Positions 47,845-56,620 of a DNA stretch of 64,000 nucleotides are shown piece after piece. Position numbers and translations under genes: made by a program. A model generated the notes under the pieces. The model saw only the letters and a list, made by a program, of their open reading frames with translations. It searched no databases and was not told the DNA's origin. Numbering within the stretch: the stretch's first letter is position 1; each line of letters begins with the position of its first letter. Source of the DNA: Bacteroidota bacterium (lineage in GTDB: Bacteria > Bacteroidota > Bacteroidia > AKYH767-A > OLB10); the NCBI GenBank assembly GCA_024643795.1, contig JAHEMF010000003.1:1-64000 (forward strand), read 5' to 3'.

Positions 47845-48657
47845 CTATGGCAGGCCCAATACCGGGATATGAGAATGGCTCAACAATTTTTTTGTGACAC
47901 TTTTGCCCATAATATTATCGAAGAAAGAATGGATTCCCGGCCTCAAAACAAGCATTCTGGATTGATGGCTATCCAGAAAATTTTCAATGGCATTTACAAC
48001 ATTTGATTCCTCTTCAAAATAAGCATCTACTTTAACATCGCTGCAGGCAGTTTCTATGTCTTTCCGTATTTGATATATGGTATCATTATCGCCTTTTACA
48101 TCAGCAAACAAAAGGTCAAGATCAAATTTCAACAATTGCAAAACTCTGTGCAAGGCATTAAGGCTGCTTGTTTCAGGAGTGTTGTCTACATCAACAGCCA
48201 TTAGTGCGTTCCCCTCCTTTTTAAATTCACATTGCGGTGGTACAACAATTACAGGTGTAGTAGTAGTTATCAATGTTTGATATGCAACTTGTCCAACAAA
48301 TGCTCCCTGAACTCCTGATTTACCCTTAGAACCCATAATGATAACAGATGATCCTGAAGATTCGGCAGTATGAATTATTGCTCTTGAGTGGTCAGGCAAT
48401 GAAGTAACTTCCCATGAAATGTCAATTGAGTGACCCACCTTTTCTCTCAGGTCCTTAGCAAACCTGTTCAGATCTACGGAGGCATTTTGAGCCACTTTTT
48501 CAGCGAGGTCAATGAATAAACCAGCCCTGGGAGGGCCTTCATACTTGGCATTATAATGCAGATGAATAGACGCACCTGATTGTTTAGCAAGCGAGACCGC
48601 ATAATTCAATGCTACATTGGAAAGGTCTGAAAAGTCGGTGGGCACTAATATCTTCAT
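47845..48657 (-). CDS. Universal stress protein with two UspA domains
   Basis: A 270-residue cytoplasmic protein built of two UspA domains. The first (about 1-140) begins MKILVPTDFSDLSNVALNYA and ends with the nucleotide-loop region IIMGSKGKSGVQGAFVGQVA followed by PVIVVPP, near the ATP-binding G-x2-G-x9-G pattern. The second (about 150-270) is diverged and lacks that loop, ending HSHIPVLGLP. Such proteins respond to starvation or stress. It lies 73 bases after the acyl-CoA ligase gene on the same strand, with a palindrome between them. Confidence 0.9.
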   Translation of the reverse strand: MKILVPTDFSDLSNVALNYAVSLAKQSGASIHLHYNAKYEGPPRAGLFIDLAEKVAQNASVDLNRFAKDLREKVGHSIDISWEVTSLPDHSRAIIHTAESSGSSVIIMGSKGKSGVQGAFVGQVAYQTLITTTTPVIVVPPQCEFKKEGNALMAVDVDNTPETSSLNALHRVLQLLKFDLDLLFADVKGDNDTIYQIRKDIETACSDVKVDAYFEEESNVVNAIENFLDSHQSRMLVLRPGIHSFFDNIMGKSVTKKLLSHSHIPVLGLP

Positions 48658-48710
48658 AGTTTATCTGCTCTTTTTATATGAGTAAAAATATCAAGTTCGA
48701 TCAAATAATA

Positions 48711-48728
48711 ACACGACAATTGTCATGT
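48711..48728. promoter_or_regulatory. Palindrome upstream of the UspA gene
   Basis: ACACGACAATTGTCATGT: a perfect 10-base core GACAATTGTC and ACA/TGT outer arms, with one mismatched pair. It lies just after the acyl-CoA ligase stop and 54 bases before the UspA start. No T-run follows on the minus strand, so an operator is as likely as a terminator. Confidence 0.35.
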
Positions 48729-48730
48729 TA

Positions 48731-50509
48731 TCAATTCTCTTCACCATAGATCTTGTCGATTTTTTCCTTAAATGTTTCTTGAATTATTTTCCTCTTCAAG
48801 CTTAGTTTTGGAGTTATTTCCCCGCGGTCAATGGTGAATTCTCTTGGAATTAGCTCAATTCGTTTTATGGTTTCGAAATGTCCCAGGGTTTTGTTGATCT
48901 CGGCAATATCCTTCATAATCCTTTTCTTCACTTCGGGTTTGGCAATGATATTTTCATTTGAGCCATCCTCAAGGTCGATAGATTTCTGTTTTGCCCACTC
49001 ACGAATGAAATTAAAAGCCGGCACAATAAGTGCGGATGCAAACTTTTTATTTTCACCTATTACAATTGCCTGTTCAATGAATCTGGATTCTTTTAATTTA
49101 TTCTCGATCATTTGAGGAGCAATATATTTTCCTCCCGAAGTTTTGAAGATCTCTTTTTTTCGGTCAGTGATCTTTAGATATCTTCCTTCTTCCAATATTC
49201 CAATATCTCCTGTATGGTACCAGCCATTTTCATCAATAACTTCTGAAGTAAGATCGGGTCGGTTGAAATAACCCATCATTACATTCGGTCCCTTACACAA
49301 TATCTCGCCATCATCTGCAATTTTTACAGAAACTCCCTGTATCACTGTGCCAACAGTACCTATTTTCATACCGTTAGGCTCAAGGTTGTTCACAGCAATT
49401 ACCGGTGATGTTTCAGTGCATCCATATCCCTCAAGGACTCTGATTCCAGCAGCCCAGTAAATTCTTGCCAGTCTTGGGTTAAGTGCTGCCCCTCCGGAAA
49501 CGATAGCTTTTACATTGCCTCCAAGTGCATCTTTCCATTTACTGAAAACCAGTTTGCGTGCTATGCCGAGAGAAAAGTTGTAAATAAAACCTCCTGATTT
49601 ATTAGGATCATATTTTTCACCAAGTTTGAGTGCCCAAAAGAATAACCCTCTTTTAAATCCGGTAAGTTCACTTCCTTTTGCAACTATTTTATCATATACT
49701 TTTTCCAACAGTCTTGGCACTGCAGAAAATACCTGTGGTTTGATCTCTTTTAAGTTATCACCAATTGTATCTATACTTTCGGCATAGTAAATTGAAACAT
49801 ATATATACATGTACATGTATGTCAACATTCGTTCATATATATGATTCAAAGGAAGAAAGCTTAAGGCAAGGTCACCTGGTTTGGTGGGAGGCAGCTCCCT
49901 TACAGCGATGAAATTGCTTACCAGGTTATTATGTGACAGCATTACACCTTTGGGTGTTCCTGTTGTTCCAGAAGTGTATAAGATAGTAGCCAATGAATGA
50001 TGTTGAACTTTATCCTTACGTTCTATAAGCAATTCTTTTTTTTGAAAGAGTTCTCCTTTTTTTAAAAGAGACTCCCAATTCTCTGCACCATCAACTTCAT
50101 CAAATGTGTATATGCCTTTGAGTTTTTTGCAATTTCCAGACGCTTTTTTTGCCTTCTCAAAAAGCTCTTTTCCCGATACAAATATCAATCTTACATCAGC
50201 ATCTTCTAAAATGAAAGATAGGTCATGGTCACTTATGGTAGGATAGATTGGCACATCAGCACAACCAACTTGTAAGGTGCCGATATCCACGAAATTCCAT
50301 TCTGGTCTGTTATTTGAAATGATGGCAATGCGGTCACCACTCTCCATACCTATTGAAAGTAATCCATAGCTTACTTTATCAGACATGGTTTGAAAATCCT
50401 TGCTGCTGTATTTTATCCACTTGCCTTCAACTTTTCCTGCCAGTGCTACCTTCAGAGAATGATTTTCCAGCTGATGATGAATTAGATCGAATATTCGGTG
50501 TACAGACAT
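48731..50509 (-). CDS. Long-chain acyl-CoA synthetase (AMP-binding)
   Basis: Activates free fatty acids to acyl-CoA. The 592 residues contain the ATP/AMP motif TILYTSGTTGTPKGVMLSHN near residue 178, the second motif LEGYGCTETSPVIAVNN, YHTGDIGILEEGRYLKITDR and KEIFKTSGGKYIAPQMIE near the hinge. The N-terminus (RIFDLIHHQLENHSLKVALA) and the absence of a signal peptide point to a cytoplasmic or membrane-associated enzyme. It supplies substrate to the beta-oxidation genes in the same 10 kb. It diverges from the nitronate monooxygenase gene, with 73 bases between. Confidence 0.93.
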   Translation of the reverse strand: MSVHRIFDLIHHQLENHSLKVALAGKVEGKWIKYSSKDFQTMSDKVSYGLLSIGMESGDRIAIISNNRPEWNFVDIGTLQVGCADVPIYPTISDHDLSFILEDADVRLIFVSGKELFEKAKKASGNCKKLKGIYTFDEVDGAENWESLLKKGELFQKKELLIERKDKVQHHSLATILYTSGTTGTPKGVMLSHNNLVSNFIAVRELPPTKPGDLALSFLPLNHIYERMLTYMYMYIYVSIYYAESIDTIGDNLKEIKPQVFSAVPRLLEKVYDKIVAKGSELTGFKRGLFFWALKLGEKYDPNKSGGFIYNFSLGIARKLVFSKWKDALGGNVKAIVSGGAALNPRLARIYWAAGIRVLEGYGCTETSPVIAVNNLEPNGMKIGTVGTVIQGVSVKIADDGEILCKGPNVMMGYFNRPDLTSEVIDENGWYHTGDIGILEEGRYLKITDRKKEIFKTSGGKYIAPQMIENKLKESRFIEQAIVIGENKKFASALIVPAFNFIREWAKQKSIDLEDGSNENIIAKPEVKKRIMKDIAEINKTLGHFETIKRIELIPREFTIDRGEITPKLSLKRKIIQETFKEKIDKIYGEEN

Positions 50510-50566
50510 ATTATTGATATCCTTTAAACAAATAACGACAATTTTAACGTAATTTGGAAAACGTTG

Positions 50567-50579
50567 AGTACACTGTACT
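50567..50579. promoter_or_regulatory. Short palindrome before the nitronate monooxygenase gene
   Basis: AGTAC-ACT-GTACT lies 3 bases before the ATG at 50583, in the divergent gap to the acyl-CoA ligase gene. A TAATTTG (50550-50556), one base short of the -7 consensus, is just upstream. A repressor site there is possible. Confidence 0.25.
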
Positions 50580-50582
50580 GAT

Positions 50583-51575
50583 ATGGACCTGCGATTTCAG
50601 AAATCATTCAATCTTAAATTCCCACTGGTGGTAGCACCGATGTTTTTGGTTTCCAATGTCAGAATGATGCAATCTGCCATGGATGCGGGAGTGATGGGTG
50701 TTTTTCCAACTTTGAACTATAGAGCCCCTGAATTACTTGCTGATACCCTTAGCAAGCTAAATCAACATCTGCAAACAGGTGTAACTGGTAGTTATGGCGT
50801 AAACCTGATTGTCCAGAAAACAAATATTTATAAAGAAAAACATCTTTCTGTTTGTGCAGAACACAAGGTGCCTTTTTATATCACTAGCTTGGGAGATCCG
50901 GCATTTGTAATTGAAGCAGCAAGATCGTACGGCGGTAAGGTTTATTGTGATGTAACAAATATGAAGCATGCTGATAAATGTGCTGCTTTAGGATGTGATG
51001 GATTTATTGCAGTTTGCAGCGGTGCAGGCGGACATGCCGGACCATATCCGGCACATATTCTTGTTCCGGCTCTTCAGAAGCAGTTTCCTGAGATACCAGT
51101 CCTTGCCGCCGGGGGTATTTCAAATGGAAAATCTGTAGCAGCTATGATGACGCTTGGTGCCGCAGGGGTTTCGGTAGGGACACGGTTCATTGCCTGTGAT
51201 GAAGCAGAAGTTTCTGATGCCTACAAAGAAGCTTTGGTTAAAGCCAGATTTTATGATATCGTCATGACTGACAAGCTTTCCGGCACGCCAAGTTCAGTAA
51301 TTATAACACCTGAATTGGTGAAAGCAGGACTTAATCAGGGCCCTGTAGGCAGGTATTTCAACGAACACAAATTCTTAAGGAAATATTACAAACTCTACCT
51401 ACAGTTACGAGGGATAAGCCAATTAAAAGATTCCATGAAAACTGAATCAAAGCATAAGGTTTGGAGTGCAGGTCAGTCTGTGGAATTTATAGATCAGGTG
51501 CTGCCTTTGCAGGAAATAGTGGATAGTATCAAATTAGAATACGAAAAAACACTAGCTGAAATTTGTTCTGCGTAA
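50583..51575 (+). CDS. Nitronate monooxygenase / NAD(P)H-flavin TIM-barrel oxidoreductase
   Basis: A 330-residue FMN TIM-barrel protein of the 2-nitropropane dioxygenase family. Motifs: LKFPLVVAPMFLVSNVRMMQ, GVMGVFPTLNYRAPE, GCDGFIAVCSGAGGHAGPYP with the family His, and the FMN-phosphate site VLAAGGISNGKSVAAMMTLG followed by AAGVSVGTRFIA. True substrates in this family vary (nitronates, quinone-like or enoyl compounds). It ends 4 bases from the converging subtilisin gene. The divergent neighbour is an acyl-CoA ligase. Confidence 0.9.
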   Translation: MDLRFQKSFNLKFPLVVAPMFLVSNVRMMQSAMDAGVMGVFPTLNYRAPELLADTLSKLNQHLQTGVTGSYGVNLIVQKTNIYKEKHLSVCAEHKVPFYITSLGDPAFVIEAARSYGGKVYCDVTNMKHADKCAALGCDGFIAVCSGAGGHAGPYPAHILVPALQKQFPEIPVLAAGGISNGKSVAAMMTLGAAGVSVGTRFIACDEAEVSDAYKEALVKARFYDIVMTDKLSGTPSSVIITPELVKAGLNQGPVGRYFNEHKFLRKYYKLYLQLRGISQLKDSMKTESKHKVWSAGQSVEFIDQVLPLQEIVDSIKLEYEKTLAEICSA

Positions 51576-51579
51576 TACA

Positions 51580-53772
51580 TCATTTGTTATCACTGACACA
51601 AACTTTATAACAGTTAGTTTGCTTTTGACCCTGATAAGCTTTAATGAAATAAATACCGCTTTCCAATTCAGAAGTATTTATAACAATGTCTGAGTTATGG
51701 TTTGTGAGCTTGAGCTCTTTGACCTGTCGGCCAGCCAAATCATAAATAATAAGCATATTTGTTGGAACCGTTGATTCAAGAGTTATATCAGTTCCTCTCA
51801 TAACAGGATTGGGATATGCTTTTTGTAAATTTGATTCCGGAGCATCGAGTAAGCTTGTTAATCCGCAGTTCACCAAAGTTTCATAAGCAACTGCCTTTCC
51901 ATAGCCATAAATATTATTTGGGAGATTGCTGCCTGTGAATGTGTCCTGCATTGCGCAATTGATGATAGCATTTTTAACATCCATAGCTGTTGCTGACGGG
52001 TATTTTTCTAAATAAAGTGCAGCTATGCCGGCTACCACGGGTGATGAACTTGATGTGCCCCCATCTCTAAAGTGTTTTCCGCCAAATGCAACTTTATCAG
52101 CCTGAGCTGACGCTGCCCAGATATTTAATAATGATTGTTCTCCACTTGAGATCATAATTCCTCCTGATGCACTTATATCGGGTTTTATTCTTCCGTCTCT
52201 TGTAGGACCCCAGCTAGAACTCTGTGCTATTTCTCCGGGTACTACTGTTGAATTTGAATACAAGTTACCGTTAACATCAAGGTACTCACTGCGGTTACCA
52301 TAGTTACCAACTGCGATTACATTTTCAAGACATTGAAATCCACTTACAATGGTTTGGTTATCATCAGGCAGTTTGTAAAAGACTATATCCGGAACTGCCG
52401 TTGCTGTAGGTAAAGGGCTTACAAAAAAACCCGATTGTCCTGATCCGTCATAGAATTTCCAAATATCAAATTTTCCGGTACCTGTCGTCATCCAGCGCCA
52501 TTTGTATGAAGTGGAATCAGGAATAATATTGTATTCCATCAGGTAGGTAGGTCCTTGTAGGCTGCCATAACTCTGTATCACTGCTAATCTGTTACCAGAT
52601 GGACTGAATAGTGTGTCAGATTTAAAAATACCAAGGTGATTTGCTATGCCCGAGAAAGGTATTTTGCCTCGAAAGGAAGCTGAAGTTATGTTGGCATCAG
52701 CTCCAACGCTAAACTTTACATTCTTAAAATTTGATGTATCTGCCCAAACTTGAAAATATAGTGATGGAAATGATGGATTGTGCGATAACCATGTCCAGCT
52801 AGTATCTGCATTTGTGTTGTAACCCAGATGAAATTTTATAGTTCCCGCATTTCCCGCTGCAGCTACCATCACACGGCCGGGTTGTTGGTTAAGCATGTTG
52901 CTGATCAGTTGCGACTGCAGGTCCTTCCCATCATGTGATCCGTAATAGTCTCCAAGACTTGCATTGATAACACATGGCTTGCCTGCAAGATTAGCTTTTG
53001 TAAATATGTAATTAACGGCATCTGAATAGGTGAAATGAGTATCATCATTAAAGTTAAAAGCTACTTCAATAATATCAGCCTGAGGAGCAACACCTCTGTT
53101 GGATCCATTAGCAAGTGCATTGCCTGCAGAAATGCCAGTAACATGAGTGCCATGTCCAAAGTAGGCTTTATCATTATGTGCTGCTGCTAATCCCAGATCT
53201 ATCTCAGGACCCGTCCAGGCCTGTCCGTAACCATAAGGTTGAGGAGTGTTTGAAGATGCCGCAAGATTTTGATCCCATAGATTTAGTATTCGTGTTTTGC
53301 CTGTTGAATCCTGAAGATCGGCATGAGTAAAATCAACTCCGGAATCAATGATACCTAGGATAACATCTTTTCCTTTATATGCTTGTATCAAAGGGGAAAC
53401 TCCTGTATGTACTGCATTTACATGATTCAGTGAACGCATAGAGTCGTTCATCAGAACATAATTATTATTGGGAGATTCAATCCTTTTGACCCATGATTTT
53501 TTTGAAAGTTCTTCAATAGCATATCGGGGTATCATGATATTTGCAATATCACCGTAATGATAGTTGGTTACCCCCTGGCTAACCTCAACAAATGCTTTGA
53601 TCTTTGCAATGTCTCCCTGTACCAGAAGGTACTGATCAGAGGCTTGTCCTGTCCCGGTTTCCCGGATCTTAGTTGCCAGATCCAGATTCAGCTTTTCAGA
53701 CCCCTGACTCAATGAGTCTGAATAAATTGAAAATATTATTACCCCAACAAGAAATAAAACCCTGAAGTTCAT
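51580..53772 (-). CDS. Secreted subtilisin-like (S8) protease with T9SS type A sorting domain
   Basis: An exported serine protease of 730 residues. Order: signal peptide (MNFRVLFLVGVIIFSIYSDS, then LSQG), a pro-region (to about 120), the S8 catalytic domain with Asp in ILGIIDSGVDFTHADLQD (about 138), His in YFGHGTHVTGISAG (about 206), and Ser in GGTSSSSPVVAGIAALYLE (about 590). A ~170-residue insert sits between His and Ser. The last ~75 residues are a type A sorting domain (LQKAYPNPVMRGTDITLEST; SELESGIYFIKAY). All three catalytic residues are present. It should leave the cell through the T9SS. Confidence 0.94.
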   Translation of the reverse strand: MNFRVLFLVGVIIFSIYSDSLSQGSEKLNLDLATKIRETGTGQASDQYLLVQGDIAKIKAFVEVSQGVTNYHYGDIANIMIPRYAIEELSKKSWVKRIESPNNNYVLMNDSMRSLNHVNAVHTGVSPLIQAYKGKDVILGIIDSGVDFTHADLQDSTGKTRILNLWDQNLAASSNTPQPYGYGQAWTGPEIDLGLAAAHNDKAYFGHGTHVTGISAGNALANGSNRGVAPQADIIEVAFNFNDDTHFTYSDAVNYIFTKANLAGKPCVINASLGDYYGSHDGKDLQSQLISNMLNQQPGRVMVAAAGNAGTIKFHLGYNTNADTSWTWLSHNPSFPSLYFQVWADTSNFKNVKFSVGADANITSASFRGKIPFSGIANHLGIFKSDTLFSPSGNRLAVIQSYGSLQGPTYLMEYNIIPDSTSYKWRWMTTGTGKFDIWKFYDGSGQSGFFVSPLPTATAVPDIVFYKLPDDNQTIVSGFQCLENVIAVGNYGNRSEYLDVNGNLYSNSTVVPGEIAQSSSWGPTRDGRIKPDISASGGIMISSGEQSLLNIWAASAQADKVAFGGKHFRDGGTSSSSPVVAGIAALYLEKYPSATAMDVKNAIINCAMQDTFTGSNLPNNIYGYGKAVAYETLVNCGLTSLLDAPESNLQKAYPNPVMRGTDITLESTVPTNMLIIYDLAGRQVKELKLTNHNSDIVINTSELESGIYFIKAYQGQKQTNCYKVCVSDNK

Positions 53773-53974
53773 TGTTATATCTATTGAATAATTATTCTAC
53801 TATAAAGATAATTATTACGAATATTCTTTTTAAAAGTTCCTGACAGGTGTTTTAAACCCTGATAATGCTATGTTTTGCACATAATTATAGGATGAATGTT
53901 GAAAAAAGTTCTGTTCATTTCTGCACAGATACACTAAATTCGCCTCATAATAACCAACTAAATAGATCAATCGA

Positions 53975-54781
53975 ATGAAGTATCTCTTGACGCTGTTAAT
54001 AACTGTTATTTCCGCTCATGTTCTGGCACTTGATCCTGTTAAGGAATATAAGGTTACACCTGATAAATTTGGTATGACCTACAAAGAAGAACAGATCAAA
54101 TCAAAGGATGGAGCCATTTTGAATGCCTGGTTTTTTGAAGCTTCTACTAAAACCACAAATTGGGTGGTGATGTCAGGAAGCGGGTCGGGTAATATGGCTG
54201 ATGATCTTGAAATAGTGAATTCGTTCTTGTCAACCGGTCAAAATGTTGTTTGTTATGACTATCGTGGATTTGGTGCCAGCAGCGAGTTCAAGATCGATCC
54301 GGATCTTTTTATTTACCCTCAGTTTATTGTTGACCTTAACAGCGTGCTTGACTATCTTAGAAAATCAAGAGCCATAACAAAATTCAATCTTTACGGTAAA
54401 GGTATTGGAGCAGGGTTATCAATCGGTGTAGGTGCTAATAGGCCAGAAACAAAAAAGATAATTGCAGATGGACCATGGACCAACCTGGAAGACATGAAAT
54501 CAAGGATCAAAGCAATTACCGGTAAAGACGTAAATATGCCTTTTGGCTTTGATAAGAATCATGAACCAACGTATGCCTTTGATAAGTATAAGGGTCCTTC
54601 CAAATCGTTGCTGGTCATTATCTCTGAACAGGATAAATTGATCGGTCCTTCAGAGGTAAAATCAATCAAAGGAGTCAGCTCAACTTATGTTGTTAAGAAC
54701 TCTCCTACCAATTCAGAGAATTTCTCTACTGATAAGAATACATACTTTGAGGAAATATCAAACTTCCTGAATAAGAAGTAA
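53975..54781 (+). CDS. Exported alpha/beta-hydrolase-fold protein without catalytic Ser and His
   Basis: A 268-residue exported protein with a signal peptide (MKYLLTLLITVISAHVLA). The alpha/beta-hydrolase fold is clear: NWVVMSGSGSGNMADDLE, NVVCYDYRGFGASSEF, and the last strand SLLVIISEQDKLIGPSEV with Asp220. The nucleophile elbow, usually GxSxG, reads GKGIG (141-145), with Gly143 for Ser. The region where the catalytic His is expected (near 246-249) reads PTNSENFS, without His. It is thus unlikely to be a serine hydrolase and may bind a ligand or act as a structural partner. It stands alone between two convergent or divergent neighbours. Confidence 0.8.
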   Translation: MKYLLTLLITVISAHVLALDPVKEYKVTPDKFGMTYKEEQIKSKDGAILNAWFFEASTKTTNWVVMSGSGSGNMADDLEIVNSFLSTGQNVVCYDYRGFGASSEFKIDPDLFIYPQFIVDLNSVLDYLRKSRAITKFNLYGKGIGAGLSIGVGANRPETKKIIADGPWTNLEDMKSRIKAITGKDVNMPFGFDKNHEPTYAFDKYKGPSKSLLVIISEQDKLIGPSEVKSIKGVSSTYVVKNSPTNSENFSTDKNTYFEEISNFLNKK

Positions 54782-54808
54782 ATCAGAAAACTTTTTGAGT
54801 GTTGCCAA

Positions 54809-55066
54809 TCAAATATCTTGATTGATCGCTTCAACTCCCTTTAATTCCGGAATGGATTTCAAAAGGGACTGTTCAATGCCAGCTCTGAGTGTCATCGTGC
54901 TCATGGAGCAAGATGAGCATGCGCCCAATAATTCAAGCTTTACAACCATGTCCTCAGTAATCTCAATAAAGGAAACATCGCCACTATCAGCTTCAAGGTA
55001 GGGCCTTAAGCTTGCCAGCGTACTTTCAATACGCTCTATTAATTTCGGGTCTTTGTTTGGTGCCAT
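54809..55066 (-). CDS. NifU C-terminal-domain Fe-S scaffold/carrier protein
   Basis: A small Fe-S cluster protein of 85 residues: the NifU-like C-terminal domain with SLRPYLEADSGDVSFIEI, LELLGACSSCSMSTMTLRAG (the Cys-x-x-Cys pair) and IEQSLLKSIPELKGVEAI. The frame is open to a TTG at 55075, but this TTG is part of TAGATTTG (55073-55080), an exact Bacteroidota -7 box, so the ATG at 55066 is used; the leader would then be only about 5 bases. It is directly downstream of mrp, and both serve Fe-S cluster delivery. Confidence 0.92.
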   Translation of the reverse strand: MAPNKDPKLIERIESTLASLRPYLEADSGDVSFIEITEDMVVKLELLGACSSCSMSTMTLRAGIEQSLLKSIPELKGVEAINQDI

Positions 55067-55072
55067 GAAGTG

Positions 55073-55080
55073 CAAATCTA
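55073..55080 (-). promoter_or_regulatory. nifU-type gene promoter -7 element
   Basis: TAGATTTG on the minus strand, exact TAnnTTTG, lying between the mrp stop and the ATG. It may add a second promoter to the mrp-nifU pair. Confidence 0.4.
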
Positions 55081-55085
55081 GTTAA

Positions 55086-56186
55086 TTAATACCCGATTGT
55101 TTGTACAGGTTCGGTAGGTGCTAAGTGGGCATTTCGTATTGCCACTTGTTGCGCCAGTGCAGCAGCTGCCTGGAGAAGTGACTTTGCAGCCGGATTTTCT
55201 TCATCCAGAATTATCGGTCGGCCGCAATCCCCCCCTTCCCTCACAGCTTGCACTAACGGCACTTGACCAAGGAGTGGGATATTGAGTTTTTTGGCCAGTT
55301 CAGATGCCCCTTCTTTTCCAAAAATGTAATATTTATTTTCAGGCATCTCGGCAGGTGTGAACCATGCCATATTTTCGATGATTCCTAACACTGGAACTTT
55401 TATTGAATCCATTTGAAACATTGCAACTCCTTTACGTGCATCAGCCAAAGCTACTTTTTGTGGTGTAGAGACTATAACAGCACCCGTAACCGGCACTGCT
55501 GAAACCAGAGTGAGATGTATATCACTGGTACCAGGAGGCAGGTCGATAAGGAGATAATCTAGTTCACCCCATTTTGCATCGGTAAATAATTGTTTCAGTG
55601 CCTTTGATGCCATAGGTCCACGCCATACAATTGCCTGAGACGGATCTACCATGAAGCCAATAGAAAGCATTTTAACTCCATACTTCTCTACCGGGGTCAT
55701 GTATTGTTTACCATCTTCTTCCAGAACGGAAAGTTGTTCATTTTCCACCCCGAACATTATAGGCATGGATGGTCCGAAAATATCAGCATCGATCAAACCA
55801 ACCTTAGCGCCTGTACTTGCCAGTGCAACAGCCAGGTTGGCGGTGATAGTTGATTTTCCTACTCCCCCCTTCCCTGATGCTATTGCTATTATATTTTTTA
55901 CTCCGGGAAGTATTTCAGCCGGGTTCCTCTTTGATGTAACATCTGCAGTCAGGTTCACTGTTACATTAGCTTCTGAATCCACAAAATGAATGATTGCATT
56001 TTCACATGCACGGCGGATAAGATCCTTCAAAGGGCATGCAGGAGTGGTGAGTACAACAGTAAAAGAAACATTTTTCCCATCTACTTGAACATCTCTAATC
56101 ATGTTTAGTGTAACCAGATCTTTCTTTAGATCAGGTTCCTCAACATTTCTAAGAGCATCTATTACTTTTTCTTTTGTGATCTCCAT
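55086..56186 (-). CDS. Mrp/ApbC-type P-loop ATPase for Fe-S cluster transfer
   Basis: A 366-residue cytoplasmic ATPase. The N-terminal ~90 residues are a MIP18/DUF59 domain (KVIDALRNVEEPDLKKDLVT, VVLTTPACPLKDLIRRACEN). The ATPase starts near residue 97 with the deviant Walker A IIAIASGKGGVGKSTITANL, then GLIDADIFGPSMPIMFGVEN and LIDLPPGTSDIHLTLV. These proteins carry Fe-S clusters to targets; the usual paired Cys near the C-terminus is not seen here, where a single C of GGDCGRP remains. It is upstream of nifU. TATCTTTG at 56204-56211 (minus strand) is its likely -7 box. Confidence 0.93.
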   Translation of the reverse strand: MEITKEKVIDALRNVEEPDLKKDLVTLNMIRDVQVDGKNVSFTVVLTTPACPLKDLIRRACENAIIHFVDSEANVTVNLTADVTSKRNPAEILPGVKNIIAIASGKGGVGKSTITANLAVALASTGAKVGLIDADIFGPSMPIMFGVENEQLSVLEEDGKQYMTPVEKYGVKMLSIGFMVDPSQAIVWRGPMASKALKQLFTDAKWGELDYLLIDLPPGTSDIHLTLVSAVPVTGAVIVSTPQKVALADARKGVAMFQMDSIKVPVLGIIENMAWFTPAEMPENKYYIFGKEGASELAKKLNIPLLGQVPLVQAVREGGDCGRPIILDEENPAAKSLLQAAAALAQQVAIRNAHLAPTEPVQTIGY

Positions 56187-56203
56187 AACTTTTAAATTCT
56201 TCG

Positions 56204-56211
56204 CAAAGATA
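56204..56211 (-). promoter_or_regulatory. mrp promoter -7 element
   Basis: TATCTTTG on the minus strand, an exact TAnnTTTG match, 17 bases before the mrp ATG. Confidence 0.5.
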
Positions 56212-56237
56212 CGAAGGGTGTGGTTTGCATGCCAGAT

Positions 56238-56582
56238 TTATAAATCTAATTCAACCGAAGGATCCCAAAAAACCTCGGTTAAATTTTGAACTTTATCATC
56301 AATTATAACTATACCCTCATTTTCAAGTAGTTGTTGCATCATATTTGCATCACCGAAGTGATGTTTGCCGGTCAGAAAGCCGTTTCTGTTCACCACCCTT
56401 TGGGCAGGGACAGGTGTTTTTTGTTGATGGGCAGCATTCATGGCCCACCCTACCATGCGGGATGACCCTGCGGAACCCAGATATCTGGCAATGGCTCCGT
56501 AACTGGTGACCTTGCCACGGGGGATCATGCGGACAACCATATATACTTTCTGAAAAAAAGAATCCTGATCTGCTTTCATCAC
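56238..56582 (-). CDS. Alkyltransferase-like protein (ATL, MGMT fold without active Cys)
   Basis: A 114-residue protein of the MGMT DNA-binding fold: VYMVVRMIPRGKVTSYGAIA, SSRMVGWAMNAAH with the Arg finger (Arg42), and the active-site region PVPAQRVVNRNG. In the real methyltransferase this reads PCHRV; here it is PAQRV, so Cys is Ala60 and His is Gln61. This makes it an ATL protein, which by family knowledge binds O6-alkylguanine and hands it to nucleotide excision repair. The gene begins 39 bases after the secreted P-domain gene ends, but a terminator lies between. Confidence 0.9.
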   Translation of the reverse strand: MMKADQDSFFQKVYMVVRMIPRGKVTSYGAIARYLGSAGSSRMVGWAMNAAHQQKTPVPAQRVVNRNGFLTGKHHFGDANMMQQLLENEGIVIIDDKVQNLTEVFWDPSVELDL

Positions 56583-56586
56583 CCGC

Positions 56587-56615
56587 TAAAAAAGTAAGGC
56601 CGGATTATCCGGCCT
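56587..56615 (-). terminator. Intrinsic terminator of the P-domain protein gene
   Basis: On the minus strand AGGCCGGAT-A-ATCCGGCCT (perfect 9-base arms) followed by TACTTTTTT. It lies 6 bases after the stop at 56621. Confidence 0.88.
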
Positions 56616-56620
56616 CTACA

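Noticed and set aside
54806-54824. CAATCAA-N5-TTGATTG inverted repeat at the end of the NifU-type gene as a terminator
   Set aside because: The arms are AT-rich and no T-run follows on either strand, so a terminator call is not supported.
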